Assembly (NCBI GenBank): GCA_013306675.1
Contig: JABLUY010000087.1
Span: 62,001 to 126,000, forward strand
Source: Thraustochytrium sp. TN22
Lineage: Eukaryota; Sar; Bigyra; Thraustochytrida; Thraustochytriidae
Length of the DNA: 64,000 bases
Direction: 5' to 3'
Of the stretch, positions 53,201 through 64,000 are shown one piece after another. The first letter of the stretch is position 1. Each line of letters begins with the position of its first letter. A program made the translations under genes and the position numbers. The notes beneath the pieces are model-generated. The model was not told where the DNA came from. It did no database searches and was given only the letters and a program-made list of their open reading frames with translations.

Positions 53201-55476
53201 CCGCTCGCGTGGCGCGGCTTATTGGCGCAGCCGCCCCGGGTGCCAGCAGCACCACGGCGCGCTCCCCACTGGCCGGTGCCACCACGCTCCGCATTCGGCA
53301 CAGCGGCGGCGGCGGCGGCGGCGTCCTCTCCCTCGGCACGCACGGGACCATGGCCAGCTCCACGCAGCAGCTGGCGCCGTCGTCTGGCGGCTCCTCGGCT
53401 TCCGGTGGTGTATCACATGAGTCTTCTGACTTTTACAAGCTGTACAAGGCACAGAAGGAGGCTTCGAGCAACAAGGACTTTAAGGTCCTGCCCACGGTGG
53501 GCGCGAGCCCGTACACCGCCGGCACGGGCAGCGGTGGCGGTGGTGGTGGCGGCGGCGGCGGCGGCAGCAGCAGCAGCTACAGCAAGGCCGCCACCGCCGC
53601 CGGACTGGCGAGCAAGAGCAAGAGCAAGAGTGACAGCGGCAGCGGCAGCGGTAGCGGGGGTTCCACGGCTCGGCTCGGCCCGGGCGTTGACGTGCGTGCC
53701 GTGTCCAAGCCCGTGCAGTACGTCTTCGGCGGCAGCGCGAGTGCCAAGTGGACCATCACGCTGGAGCTCCCGTGCGACGCGATCGTGCACGCGCTGGAGC
53801 TCGACTTCCAGAGCGAGGTATCGCTCGGGAGTAGCAGCTCCTCGAGCTCGACGTCGAGTCGGCGATCTGAGCTGCCATCTCGCATCGCCGTGGAGACGGG
53901 CTCGGCAGTCTCACGCATGTCCCCGGCCGGAATCTCGTCCAACTTTGTCTGCAAGGCGCAGCACGATCGGTCCGTGGGCACAGCCACCATCTGCCTGGCG
54001 GCGCCCGTGACCGCGCGCTTTGTCCGTATCACCGTGTTCGCGCCGCCGCTCGCGGACGTGGTGCCCTCCATGACGCCCAAGACGCTGACGGAGACCACCG
54101 GGCATTCAAGCAGCAGCGTGCGCGCGATCGGCGCGGCAGGCGCTGGCGGCGGCGGCCTGGGCCAATCCTTGGCACCGACTCGGCACGACGCCGGCATTTT
54201 ACCCTCCTATGTTGGCGCGGCGGGACCCAAGAGCCTCGTCGCGGGCGGCAAGGGCAAGGCGGGCGAAAGGAGCGGCCTCTCCTCCTCGAATGGACCAGAT
54301 AGCATCCAGCAGGTCTTTCAGACGCGGCCGCTCCCGGGTGATCTGGTGGTGCGCGGCCCAGACTGGAAGTGGGGCATGCAGGACGGCGGAGTCGGCACGC
54401 GCGGTAAGGTGCTGGGCATCACGTCGTGGGGCGGCATGCACGGGAAGGCGGTTCGCGTCAAGTGGCCATCCGGCACGATCAACGCGTACCGGTGGGGCTA
54501 CGTGGAGGGCGGATCACCCAGGTTCGACCTGATGCACGTGCCTAAGAAGGAACCTAGCCGGCAGCGTGTGGTGATTCTATCCAAGCTCGGACTTTACTGC
54601 ACCACGCTGCAGCCGAGCCATGTCCGGTCGGGCCTCATGAGTGCAAACCAGCGCTCGCTAGCCCTTTTTCTGGAGCTCTGCGCCACCGCGTGTCGCACGT
54701 TCGAGGGGGTCCAACACGAGCTGGCCCGCAGCTCGACGGCGGCACAGCTGGCCACGGCGCTGACGGACTTCATCCCCGGCCCGCAGACGAGCCGGCACGC
54801 GCGCGCCATTATTGGCCTCCTGGCGCGTCGCAACAGCGAGCTGGCCTCCTCATTGCTCAAAAACATGCTCGGGCCCGTGCACGCGCTGACGCCCGCACAC
54901 GCGGCGCTAGCGGCGGAGCTCTGCATCATACATGACACCAACGTGCAGGGCCGAATTGAGCTGCTGTGGAACTTTGTGGCGGCTGGCCTGCGTCGTGGCG
55001 AGCAGTCGCCCATGCTGCTCCCGTTCCTGCAGGCGCTGGCCCTCGCTGTGGAACACTTCGCGGTGGGCCAGGGCGGCGACTACGACGTGAAGCAAGATGG
55101 CGGCCTGGACTTTCTGGTCCAGAACAACGAGTCGTCCGAGGACGAGTCCTCTGCGCCGGCCGAGGAGCTCGTGCGCTTGCTGATCGCCATGGCGCGCGAC
55201 GCGACGGCGAGCTCGCCGGCGGAGCAGGCAGCGCTTACCTTGCTGTGCGCGCTGGTACGATGCGACCGGAGGATGCGGCGCATCGCGCTGCGCAACATGC
55301 AGGCTATGGTGGAAGAGGTTACGCAGACTCTGCACGAGGGCGTTGAGTTCCTCTCACAGACGCAAGCCGTGCTGGCAGGTGCCGACAACGAGGACGATGC
55401 TGAGTCTGTCGGTAGTCTGCGGAGTCGGCCAGGCCAAGACTCGGAGAGTCTCGCTGGCCTCGCGGTTTCGCTCAGT

Positions 55477-55515
<39 letters not shown>

Positions 55516-58500
55516 AACAGCGGCGAGGGCGGCAGTGCCAGCGGCGGTCCTGCCGGCACGAGCTTCCAGCGCGGACCGCGCAGCGCCGAAGTTGCCAAGG
55601 CGCAAGCGGCGCTCAAGATCTTTGGGATGGTGTGCAGCTGCCACCCGGACTTGGTTGTAGCCTCGCAAGACCTGCTTGATGGCCTCGTCAGGCAGGTGGT
55701 GCCCACGATGCGCGCCGTGTACGCGTCGGAGCGCGGCGACGTGGATATGATGATTGCCTCTCTATCGACGCAGCAGCAGGCAGTGGAGAGCTCATCTCTT
55801 TCGATAGCGCAGGGGCAGGCGCAAGCGCAGGTGGGGCAGGCGCAGGCGCAGGCGCAGGCGGGTCAGGGCGAGGCGCTAGTCGCCGCGCGGGCGTTGCTCC
55901 CGACAAGCGCGGGCGCGTCTGGTCGCTCGGCGCGGAGTCTGGGCGCGACCGCCGAGCTACAGCAGCTCCTTCGCGGCGATGGCGTGCCGACGGGGCTGCT
56001 GGAGACGCCGCCATCAACACCGCGCAGCATGGCGCGCGAAGCGCGCGGCGCCCGTTCCTCCATCCCGGGCGGGCGTCGCGGCACCGGGCAGAGCCGCGCC
56101 TCGTTCAACTCTCGCAAGCGAGTGTGCGAGGCGCTCCGCCTGCTCGTGCAAAAGTCGCTGAGCGCTCTGGCCGACGCGGCACACGCAAGTGCAGTCAAGC
56201 GCCACATCGGCGAGAGTGGTATGCTCGAAGACCTGCTCACTCAGCTCATGGAGCTGGATCGCGCCAAGGCGCAAGCACTGGCGGAAGGGAAGCGGCCTCG
56301 GTCGCGCCCGTCCAGCAGCGGAAGCGGTGGTGGCGCCGGCAAAGTCACCTGGGCGGAGTCGTCGACGGCGACCAGTTCCGTGGTGGACGCCCAGAGCCAG
56401 GGCTCGTCGCAAGCCCAGACCCAGGGCCCGAGCTCGGGCGGGACCCTGCCGTCGCGCGAGGTGCAGGCGCTGGCGGCGACCTCGTCTGCCGCGCTGGTGC
56501 GGATATGCGAGGCGTGGGCCTCGTGTCACGAGGCGGCGCTGGAACTGATGAAGTCCTGCCTGAATTTACACCCGGCCAACCAGTCGCTCGTCGCGGAGCT
56601 GCTTGTCCGGCAGATGCGCGTTGGCGTTGGCGTTGGCGGCGGTGGCGCAGGCGTGGGCGCGGGGCCTGGCGCGGCGGAAGGTGGCGCAACGCCGAGCAGC
56701 GAGTTCATCGTCAAGGTGCTGACGGACGTGGCGGTCCTGAGCCCCAAGGTGGCCGTCTCGATTTGGCAGCCGCGCAGCGTCGTGGAGGAGATCGTGAACG
56801 GCGCGCTGATCGGTGGCGCGGTGGCGCCAAGCAACGCCCCCACGGAGAGTGAGGACATTACGTTTCGGCTGGATCCGGACAACTGCGGGTCGACCATTAG
56901 CGTGAGCGAGGACTGCATGAGCGCGACGCAAGTATCGTTCGAGAAGTGGGGAATGGTGCGCGCCGACACCGAGATCCCGTCTTCGGGCGTGAGCACGTGG
57001 GATGTGTCAATTGACACGAGCCCAAAAGGCCACATCTTCGTCGGCGTGGCGACGGCGAACTCGAATCTGGGTTCGTACCTTGGCAACGACAAGCAGGGCT
57101 GGGGCTACATTGGGAACAAGGGCGCCTGGCACAACAAGCACAAGGTGAAGACGTACGGCAAGGACTTCCGGTCGGGCCACGTAGTCACGGTGGTCATGGA
57201 CATGGACGAAGGCATTCTCTCGTTCGCGGTGAACGGTGAGGATCAGGGCGTGGCCTTCGACGACGGCCTGAAGGGCAAGCAGCTCTTCCCGGCGTTCGCG
57301 CTGTACCAAAAGGGTGACCGGTTCACGGTGACCTCGTGCTCCATGGCCAAGGTCAAGACGACGGAGGCCGGCAAGCCGGGCCTTTCTGCGGAGGCGGGCC
57401 AGAGCGGTGACTTTGGCGCGCTAGGCGCGAGCGGCGATATGAGCTCGCGGCTGCGCTTCCACCGTTCGGGCCCGGTGTACTCGCTGCCAGCCAAGCTTCG
57501 CGTACCGGAGCTCCTGCAGCTGGCCGGGATCTCCATGGCTGACGGGGCCACCTCCTCTTCTGCTGCTTCCTCTTCCTCTTTTTCTTCTTCTTTTTCTTCC
57601 TCCTCCTCCTCCTCCTCCTCCTCCTCCTCTGGTTTGACCGGAAGCTCCGGGGCCAGGGACAAGACGGTGGATGGCGAGGACGACGGTGAAGACGTGCTCG
57701 CGCCGCTCCCCAGCGAGTCAAGCGACGCGAAAGCGCCGCAGCAATGGGGCGCGGCGAGCCCGCTATCGACTCGGAGCGAAGCGTCACGGGAGGCGTGGGA
57801 TGAGAACAAACCGCAGGTCCCTCGCAGGGCAGTGACGAGCCAGCAATGGGGCGTGCTGACGCGCGACGGTCTGGCCCTTGTGGAGCGGCTGTCCGGACGA
57901 TCGCTGGCGAGCCTGGTGATGGAGACGGAGTTCGTGGACCTGGTTCGCGCGCGGGACGTGCCCAAGGGTCTGCGCATCTTGGACGAGGCGGCGCTGGCGC
58001 GGCAGACGAAGCGCAACGCCGCTCTGACGGTGGGCGCAGAGAAGTCGATGCTGGAGAAGATCGCGGACCTGGGCGGCCTGCCGCAGCTGGTGGGCCTCGC
58101 CCGCGCCCGGCACGGGCTGCCGACCCGGCACGAGCTTTCGGAGGAGGCGCGCGCGGCGCTGGCGGCCAAGTCCGTGTCGGTGGAGACCTCTGCAGGTGGG
58201 TCCATGGATACGCGTGCCGTAACGTGGGCGTCGTGGTTGGACCTGCTGGAGGGCGACTTTGGCATGGAGTACTTTCACCGCACGTTCGTAGGGGACAAGG
58301 ACTGCATGGGGCTGCTCTTCGCCATCCTCGGCGTAGACATGGCGCGGTTCTCGGAGGAGGTGCGCGGGCGCATCGAGCCATCCCAGGCGGCGCTGGACGA
58401 CCCGGACGGCGCGCTGTGCGCTGCGCTGAGCAAGCACTTTGCCGAGGTCCGTGGCGACGCAGCGGCGACTGGGCGGCGGTGGGCCGTGCAGAACGGCGTG

Positions 58501-61068
58501 CTGGACCGCGCTCTGCTTCGCATTGGGCGCATCCAGGCGGAGGAGCCGCGCGACCCGGGGCGCGCGGCCCGCTTCGAGGACCCGTTCACGCCGCGCGCGC
58601 CGCCGCTGACGCCTCGTGCGGGCGCCGGTAGCAGCGGCAGTGAGGTGAAGCCCATGTCCCGCAGGATGCTGCGGGCGCGACTGCATGGGGAGGACCTCTC
58701 GTCGACGTCTTCGTCGGCCTCGTCCTCCAAGAGCAAGCACAAGTCGACGTCGAGCAAGGACGGGGAGAAGACGCTGTGGGCGCCCGGGTACGGGCACGGC
58801 TCCGTGGACACCTCGGTGTCGGACCGCATGCGCGAGAAGCAGCAGCAGGAGAAGACGGAGCGCACGCTGGCGACGCTGAAGGTGCTGACAAGCTACCTGA
58901 ACATGAGGCCCTCGACCGCGCGGCACATGGAGGCGGATGTGTGGACCGAGGTGCTGTCCGCGCTCGAGGGCTCCTGCCTTCTGCGCGTGCTCATGTCGTT
59001 CCTCTTCGGCAACACCATCAAGGTGGTCCTAGACAATGTGGTCCTGTATCGCGCTCTCCTGTGCCTGGTGTACACGATGGCTCGGCATCCGCAGCTGGCG
59101 GCCCTCTTGGGCCCGACCGAGGGCGTATACCGATCGGTGGAGCAGCTCATGGAGGAGCTGGAGGACCTCGTGGAGGACCTGAGCGAGGAGGACGAAGCGG
59201 GCGATGACGAAGTCTTTGAAGATGAGGACACGGGCTTCGCCGAGGCTGCCAAGCAGGCGACCGCGGACGAGCTGGCTGCGGTCGTGGGCGCCGACGCTGC
59301 GCTGCTGACGCCGGCCGGTGCGCAGGGCGGCGCGCCGGTGGAGATGCCGTTTCTCGCGGACCTCAACGGGCTCAACTTCAAGGATATGGTCCACACGGTG
59401 GCTCTTGCCGTCAAGCAGAGCCGGCGCGAGCACGAGAAGCGCGAGAGCGAGCGGCGAGAGCAGGCTGCAGCGGCTGCAAAGGCGGCGGCGGCGGCCGAGG
59501 AGGAGGCGGCGGCGGCGGCATCGGCGGCGGTGGCCACGGCCGCCGAGGTGGCGGCGGATGGCGACGATGGCGGCGACACGGCGAAGGACGGCGAGGAAAC
59601 GGCGAAGGGCGGGCAGGATGCGGCGGGCGGCGCGGCAGAGGACGAGGGCGCCGCCGAGGCGCAGTTCGTGCGCACGTTGCAGCAAATGTACGAGACGGCG
59701 CTGCGGCCGGAGCTCTTTGGCAACCGCGAGATGGGAGACGAGGAGGGCATGTATAACCACCACTACCGCACGCAGATTGAAGCAGACGTCAAGGGCAAGG
59801 TGAGCCAGTCGCGCATGCGGCGGCTGAACCGCGAGCTCAAGGCGCTGCGCAAGTCGTTGCCGCTGCACTTCAACTCATCGATCGCGCTGCGCGTGGATAC
59901 GAAGCGGCCGTTCGTGGCGCAGTGCGTGATCTTCGCGCCGGACAACACGCCGTACGACAGCGGGTGCTTTCACTTTGACATTTACTTCCCGCCCGAGTAC
60001 CCGTCGGAGCCGCCCAAGATGAACCTGATGACGACGGGAAGCGGTACGGTGCGCTTCAACCCGAACCTGTACAACAACGGCAAGGTGTGCCTGTCCCTCC
60101 TCGGTACATGGCGCGGGGGCGCCACGGGCAGCGAGAACTGGACCAAGAGCTCGACGCTGTGGCAGGTCCTGGTGTCGATTCAGAGTGCCATCCTTGGGTC
60201 TGAGTTCCCCTACTTCAACGAGCCTGGCGTGGAGTCGCAGTGGGGCACGGAGCAGGGCGAGCTGCAGAAGCGCATTCACTCCAACGGAGGCTACGAGCGC
60301 CTCCGCGTGGCGACTCTGCAACACGCCATGATTGGCCACCTGCGGAGCCCGCCGCCGGGCTTCGAGACCATCATTCAGGAGCACTTTCGCATCAAGAAGC
60401 ATCACATTTTGTCGACCGTGGATCGCTGGATCGACGAGGCGGTCAGCTCGGACACCAAAAACCACCTCAAGACTCTTCACAAGCTGGCGGCGGAGCTGCG
60501 CGAGGAGCTTGACAAGCTCCCCTCGCACGAGGTCGACTCCCTCTACGCCGACCGCGAGAAGCGGCTGCAGGCTGCGCGCGAGAAGGAGGAGCGTGAGCTG
60601 GAGGAGGTCCAGCGTCAGCAGCAAGAACAGCAAGAACAGCAGAAGCGGGACGATGATGCTGTCGAGGCGGAGGCGAAGGACAAGGCAGGAGGCGGCGGCG
60701 ACGGCGGCGGCGAACAAGCCCAGCAGGGCGAGGCCGGGGCCGGGGCCGAGGGCGCTTCCGGCGCTGCTACGGGCGACGCTGTGGGTGACGCCGCGACTGC
60801 CTCGGGCGTTGACGGCGACGAGAGTGGCGCGGCCGCTGGGGACGGCGGCGATGGCGCCACCGGAGCGGCGGTGTCGGAGTTTGACACGTATTTGGGTCTC
60901 CTGAAGGAGATGATGCCTACTCACCCTCCGGGTCTTTTGCGACACGCCCTGCGCCAGGCGCAAGACGAATCGAGCGGGTCTTACAATATGGAGGACGCCA
61001 TCAACTGGATCCTCTCGGACGGTGAAAAGTACCTGAACGAGCACATTGAGCTCTACATGGAGAAATGA
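39343..61068 (+). CDS. Giant BIRC6-class ubiquitin-conjugating enzyme with SPRY, ZZ and MIB/HERC2 domains
   Basis: One exon, 7241 residues; ATG 39364 (better context) is an alternative start. In order: WD40-like start; KOW-like segment (about 660-770); acidic run (about 1044-1072); LamG-like jelly roll (about 1390-1670, 'TIEAWVKPEW', 'GEWHHLAAIVG'); SPRY 1 (2345-2512); two ZZ zinc fingers (about 3493-3546 and 3714-3765, 'CAVCGAS', 'CDGCGMKPIVGVRFKC'); a galactose-binding/DOC-like stretch (about 4786-4906); MIB/HERC2 (about 4996-5066, 'GDLVVRGPDWKWGMQDGG'); SPRY 2 (about 5840-6000); helical repeats; an E2 domain (about 6802-7025) with catalytic Cys 6916 in 'NGKVCLSLLGTW'; and a UBA-like end ('MEDAINWIL'). 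The E2 and its 'PYFNEPG' and 'FETIIQEHF' extensions match BIRC6. No BIR repeat or HECT/RING domain was found. BIRC6 acts as an E2/E3 hybrid on apoptosis and autophagy factors; the substrate here is unknown. Confidence 0.85.
47173..47225 (+). repeat. AGC-triplet run, polyserine in the giant E2
   Basis: About 16 AGC codons in a row within the linker after SPRY 1. Similar CAG (near 43397-43434 and 46008-46056), GAC/GAT (42475-42560) and GAG/GAT (47683-47815) runs occur in other linkers of the same protein, none inside a recognised domain. Confidence 0.9.
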
Positions 61069-61365
61069 TTGAGTGAGCGAGTGAGCAAGCAAGCAAGCAA
61101 GCAAATAAGGAAGTACGTATATCATCAACGTTCACACAGTGAGGAAGGGGAAGAAGAACATGGAGATGGGGTGGGAACTAGGACCCGTACTTTAGAGCAT
61201 TACAGGGAGGAAATGAAAAGGAAGAGAGACTTGGCGATCAAGCCGGCTGCTGTAAACAGAATTGCAGCTGTCAACGCGACGAAAAGCTTTCGCTTCGTGG
61301 CGCAGAGCGCGGGCCAGCGGATTCGAGCGGTCACTTGATCGCAATAGGAAATGCCACGTCGCTCA
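61069..61365. terminator. Convergent 3' region of the giant E2 and tubby-like genes
   Basis: 297 bases between facing stops, beginning with a GAGC/AAGC tetranucleotide repeat (about 61075-61105). No clear AATAAA is seen; an AAATAAGG lies just after the repeat. Confidence 0.4.
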
Positions 61366-62541
61366 TTACTTGTTGCGCGACTTGGCCGTGAAGCCGTAGG
61401 CGCTGAGAGCAATGCCAAAGGCCTGCAGAGGGGACATGGGGTAGCGGAAGTCAACGTTGAAGCGGCCCGACTCGACCTTGCCGAGCTGGAAGAGCATACG
61501 GCCCTCGCGATCTGTGAGGATAAAGTTTTTCGAGGATGCCATGAGCACGCGCTTATTGCGGAACTTGAGGACCAGGCTGCCAATGTCGTCGCTCCAAACC
61601 GGAAGCTTGGTGAACAGTTCGACGCGGTCCGCGCCCTGCTGCTTTTCGTGCAGGACATTAGTGCGAGACATAGCATTGCGGTGCTGCAGCTTGTCATGGC
61701 CAGTCGCCTGGCGCGCCGCGTGCTGACCCTCGTCGCGGTAATCGCAGCCGCCCACAGTGGTCGACGAGGCATAGCGGTCGTCCTCCTTGGACTCCTCCTC
61801 CTCGTTGATGATCCCGTTCCTTTGGCGCTGGTGCCCTTGCCATTGCTGCTCGTGCTCCTGCTGCTGCTGCTGCTGATTGTGGAGATCGTGGCACTCGTTC
61901 TTGTGCTGCTGCTGCAGGTGGCTCGTGCAAGAGGCGGAGCGGCGCAACGCGTGGTTCGACTCGAGCACGCCCTCGCTCATGGTGCGCGCGCACCACACAA
62001 CGCGGTCGGTATCGCTGAGCATGGCGGGGATGTGCGCGCTGAGGTAGCGGGCGTCAATATCCGTGTTTTCAATGACGCGCGTGGCGTGCTTGATCACCGC
62101 GAAGACCTGGCGCTCTGCCGATGCGGATGCATTGACGCCGCAGTTGAAACGGTGCAGCATGTGGTCACAGAGCTCGCACGAGGTGCTGCGCAATGTGTAG
62201 CTCGTGCCGCACGGGTCAAGGCGCAGCACGCCGCAGTAGCGCCGGTCCTCGCTGGGCGACGAAAGCGGGAAGGTCACCGCGAAGTCCTCGTACTGCGAGA
62301 TGTAAAAGTCCTTGCCGACGCGCTTGGCCGTGAGTAGCAGCTCGTCGGACTCCTCGTCCACCAGAGCGAACGAGGTCTTGTCCTCGCTCACAATGTAGCA
62401 CTCCTTCCACTGCGCCAGCTTCGACGCCGGGCTCGTGCACTTGCTCGAAAGCACCTCGCGGCATGCGCCCAGTTCCAGCATCTCCAGCGCGTCCATGCCG
62501 CCCTGCTTCGTCTGCTGCTGCAGCGCCGCAAACAGGCTCAT
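61366..62541 (-). CDS. Tubby-domain (TULP-like) protein
   Basis: 391 residues, no intron visible. Residues about 45-130 match the first half of the tubby barrel ('ELLLTAKRVGKDFYISQYED', 'YCGVLRLDPCGTSYTL'). Residues about 305-391 match the second half: 'FTKLPVWSDDIGSLVLKF', 'KRVLMASSKNFIL', 'MLFQLGKVESGRFNVDFRYP' and 'LQAFGIALSAYGFTAK', the hydrophobic helix that fills the barrel. Between them sits a long Gln/His/Glu-rich insertion. The end is 'SRNK' in place of the usual 'ACE' terminus. Tubby proteins bind phosphoinositides and carry membrane cargo into cilia with IFT-A. The poor central part means it is a divergent member, and the ciliary role is inference. Confidence 0.8.
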   Translation of the reverse strand: MSLFAALQQQTKQGGMDALEMLELGACREVLSSKCTSPASKLAQWKECYIVSEDKTSFALVDEESDELLLTAKRVGKDFYISQYEDFAVTFPLSSPSEDRRYCGVLRLDPCGTSYTLRSTSCELCDHMLHRFNCGVNASASAERQVFAVIKHATRVIENTDIDARYLSAHIPAMLSDTDRVVWCARTMSEGVLESNHALRRSASCTSHLQQQHKNECHDLHNQQQQQQEHEQQWQGHQRQRNGIINEEEESKEDDRYASSTTVGGCDYRDEGQHAARQATGHDKLQHRNAMSRTNVLHEKQQGADRVELFTKLPVWSDDIGSLVLKFRNKRVLMASSKNFILTDREGRMLFQLGKVESGRFNVDFRYPMSPLQAFGIALSAYGFTAKSRNK

Positions 62542-63190
62542 CCTCCCACCCGGTCCTGGCGCTCGGTTCCCAGATAGCGGCGGCCTTCAGCTGCCGCACG
62601 AGCGCGGTGGAGAGCGCCGCCGCGCTACGGAGAGGCGAGCAAAGGCCAACCTCGATCTAGGTCTCCAGAGCTCGATCTGCCGGCGCCTCCGCTCGTCTGA
62701 TGGGCCGCACGTGCCGCGCAGGCGCCTCCGCGCTGCAGGCCGCGCCGCGCCCCACTCTGTGTGTCACTCCGTATCGCCTCCGCGCCCGATGCACACCGAG
62801 TCCCCACTTAGTGACGTCTAGGACATCCTAGTGACGCGGGGACTCCAAGGGCCGCCCGCGGGCCACGAACGGACAGCACAGAGGTCGCTAAGATCAAGAT
62901 GACGTGCAGGCCCTGGTCGCCTCAAAGCGACGGACTCGATTCGATCGCAAGGTCTACCTGGGCACAGCGCAGGAGCGTGCGCTGTTTTTCGCGACGCCCG
63001 CCGCAGTACTTACTTGAGTTTTAACTACTTAGTAAGGACTGGGAGGTTCAAGTTCCGAGCAACAGCGCAGTCAAAGTTGAGCCTGACAGACTGACACAGT
63101 GCAGTCCGAAGGCGAGACCGGGCCGAGTCCGTCCCGACTCGGACGACGGACGGTCCCGGGCCGGGCCGTGCGAGAGACTCGCACAGCCTG

Positions 63191-63221
63191 CTCTCTCTCA
63201 GAGTCTCTCTCTCTCTCTCTC
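63191..63221 (+). repeat. CT microsatellite
   Basis: Alternating C/T over about 30 bases, interrupted once by AGAG. Confidence 0.9.
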
Positions 63222-63595
63222 GCCTTCACAAAAGCTCCGGCCGAGATCCTTGGCGGGCTCCTGGCCACGCGCTGCCAGCTGAAAGTCGCCTCTCGCCTTG
63301 CATCGTCCTGCAGTGCAGCCTCGAGTGCAGCGCAGTGCAGTTGCAGTTGCACTGTTGCAGTGCAGTGGTCGCCTTGCATCGCCTTCCTGCGCTGCACGTT
63401 CTGGCGCCGTTGCAGCGCTTGCAGAAATCGCACCTGTTGCGCCCACCAGTGCACGGCGTCCACCCGCCGGCCTTGCCCGGCCTTGCCTTCCCCTTGTTAG
63501 CAGTGGTTAGCAGTAAGCGCCCTCCGTCGTGGCTCTCCGCGGCCGCGACACTGCAATGCGAAGCGCCGGTCCCGTCCCGGCGCTCGCCGCGGGCC

Positions 63596-63641
63596 TCGAG
63601 TCGAGTCGAGTCGAGTCGAGTCAAGTGAGTCGAGTCGAGTT
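63596..63641 (+). repeat. GAGTC pentanucleotide microsatellite
   Basis: About eight near-perfect GAGTC units, with one interruption near 63622. Confidence 0.9.
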
Positions 63642-64000
63642 CGCGCGCGTCCGAGGCTCCGAGCGCTCGCCACGACGGCATCGCCGCCGCCGGCCCGGTC
63701 CGGGCGCGGCGCGGGCGCGGCGGTTACGGCGCAACGCGCGCGGCGGCGTTGGGCGGGATTTCGAGGAAATCCTGGGCGGGCCGCTCTGTGGCGGGCGGGA
63801 AAGCGGCACACAATCAATCAATCGACTCGGATGCCAGTCATCGATCAGGCAGGCAATCAGCGGCGCGGCGCGGCGCGCGAGCAAAGCAAGAAAGCGCTGC
63901 GAGGCAGCCCCTGAGCGAGGCGCGGCGCGGCGCGGCGCGCAGGCGGGCGGGCGGCGCAGGCGGAGCGGCGGCGGCGCGCGCGCGGGCGGGGCCGCGGGCG

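Larger units (their letters stand above)
62542..64000. other. Upstream of tubby-like gene, no gene seen
   Basis: This 1.46-kb stretch runs from the tubby-like start to the window edge. It contains a CT run (63191-63221), a TGCAG-rich patch (about 63310-63370), a GAGTC pentanucleotide repeat (63596-63641) and a small CCGAGTC/GACTCGG inverted repeat near 63132-63152. The right end is extremely GC-rich (GGCGC runs after 63860). The open frames on both strands lack protein-like composition. Confidence 0.4.

Noticed and set aside
39343-61068. BIR zinc-binding repeat expected in a BIRC6 orthologue
   Set aside because: No C-x2-C ... H ... C arrangement of the BIR type was found; the two Cys-rich segments are ZZ fingers.
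63040-63070. tRNA-like 'GGTTCAAGTTCC' B-box
   Set aside because: The flanking bases do not form a T-stem and no acceptor or anticodon arm could be folded around it.

Overview
The window is eukaryotic nuclear DNA from a GC-rich, intron-poor, probably flagellate protist. The evidence is four clean spliceosomal introns (in the CREG, CCDC61/VFL3 and CNOT9 homologues), CCR4-NOT and ubiquitin-E2 proteins, a CatSper beta homologue, and many homopolymeric Q/S/E/D codon runs. A stramenopile such as a thraustochytrid fits best, since a protist with flagellate stages is needed for CatSper and VFL3 and a PqiA-domain membrane protein of this type occurs in that group. That placement is inference from gene content, not proven.

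Left third (1-21.3 kb): a degenerating tandem duplication. Two long minus-strand genes (A, 524-5374; B, 12789-17300) encode paralogous proteins with the DUF262 ... DUF1524 layout of bacterial GmrSD/BrxU-type modification-dependent restriction enzymes. Each is followed downstream by a dead tyrosinase-like fragment. Copy A also carries an N-terminal leucine-rich-repeat region. Copy B carries pure CAG and GAA codon expansions. Between them lie a LINE endonuclease remnant, an orphan gene of lower GC (7656-8852), and two decayed copies of a FERM-like/Sfi1-like repeat gene. The intact version of that gene is at 18260-21301.

Middle (21.5-39.3 kb): compact cellular genes, mostly in divergent or convergent pairs. 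They are a CatSper beta homologue (+), a 2360-residue multipass protein with a PqiA-like core and four repeated ectodomain modules (-), a CREG-like secreted protein (-), CCDC61/VFL3 (+) and CNOT9 (-).

Right third (39.3-62.5 kb): one uninterrupted 21.7-kb reading frame for a giant BIRC6-class E2 enzyme that also has LamG-like, two SPRY, two ZZ, MIB/HERC2 and C-terminal UBA-like segments. It converges on a tubby-domain gene (-). The last 1.5 kb has no gene I can support, only microsatellites.

Themes: four genes (FERM/Sfi1-like, CATSPERB, CCDC61/VFL3, tubby-like) point to flagellum or basal-body biology. The GmrSD-like pair is the best candidate for an undescribed system: a eukaryotic relative of a prokaryotic DNA-modification-dependent nuclease, expanded in tandem and elaborated with LRR and low-complexity regions.
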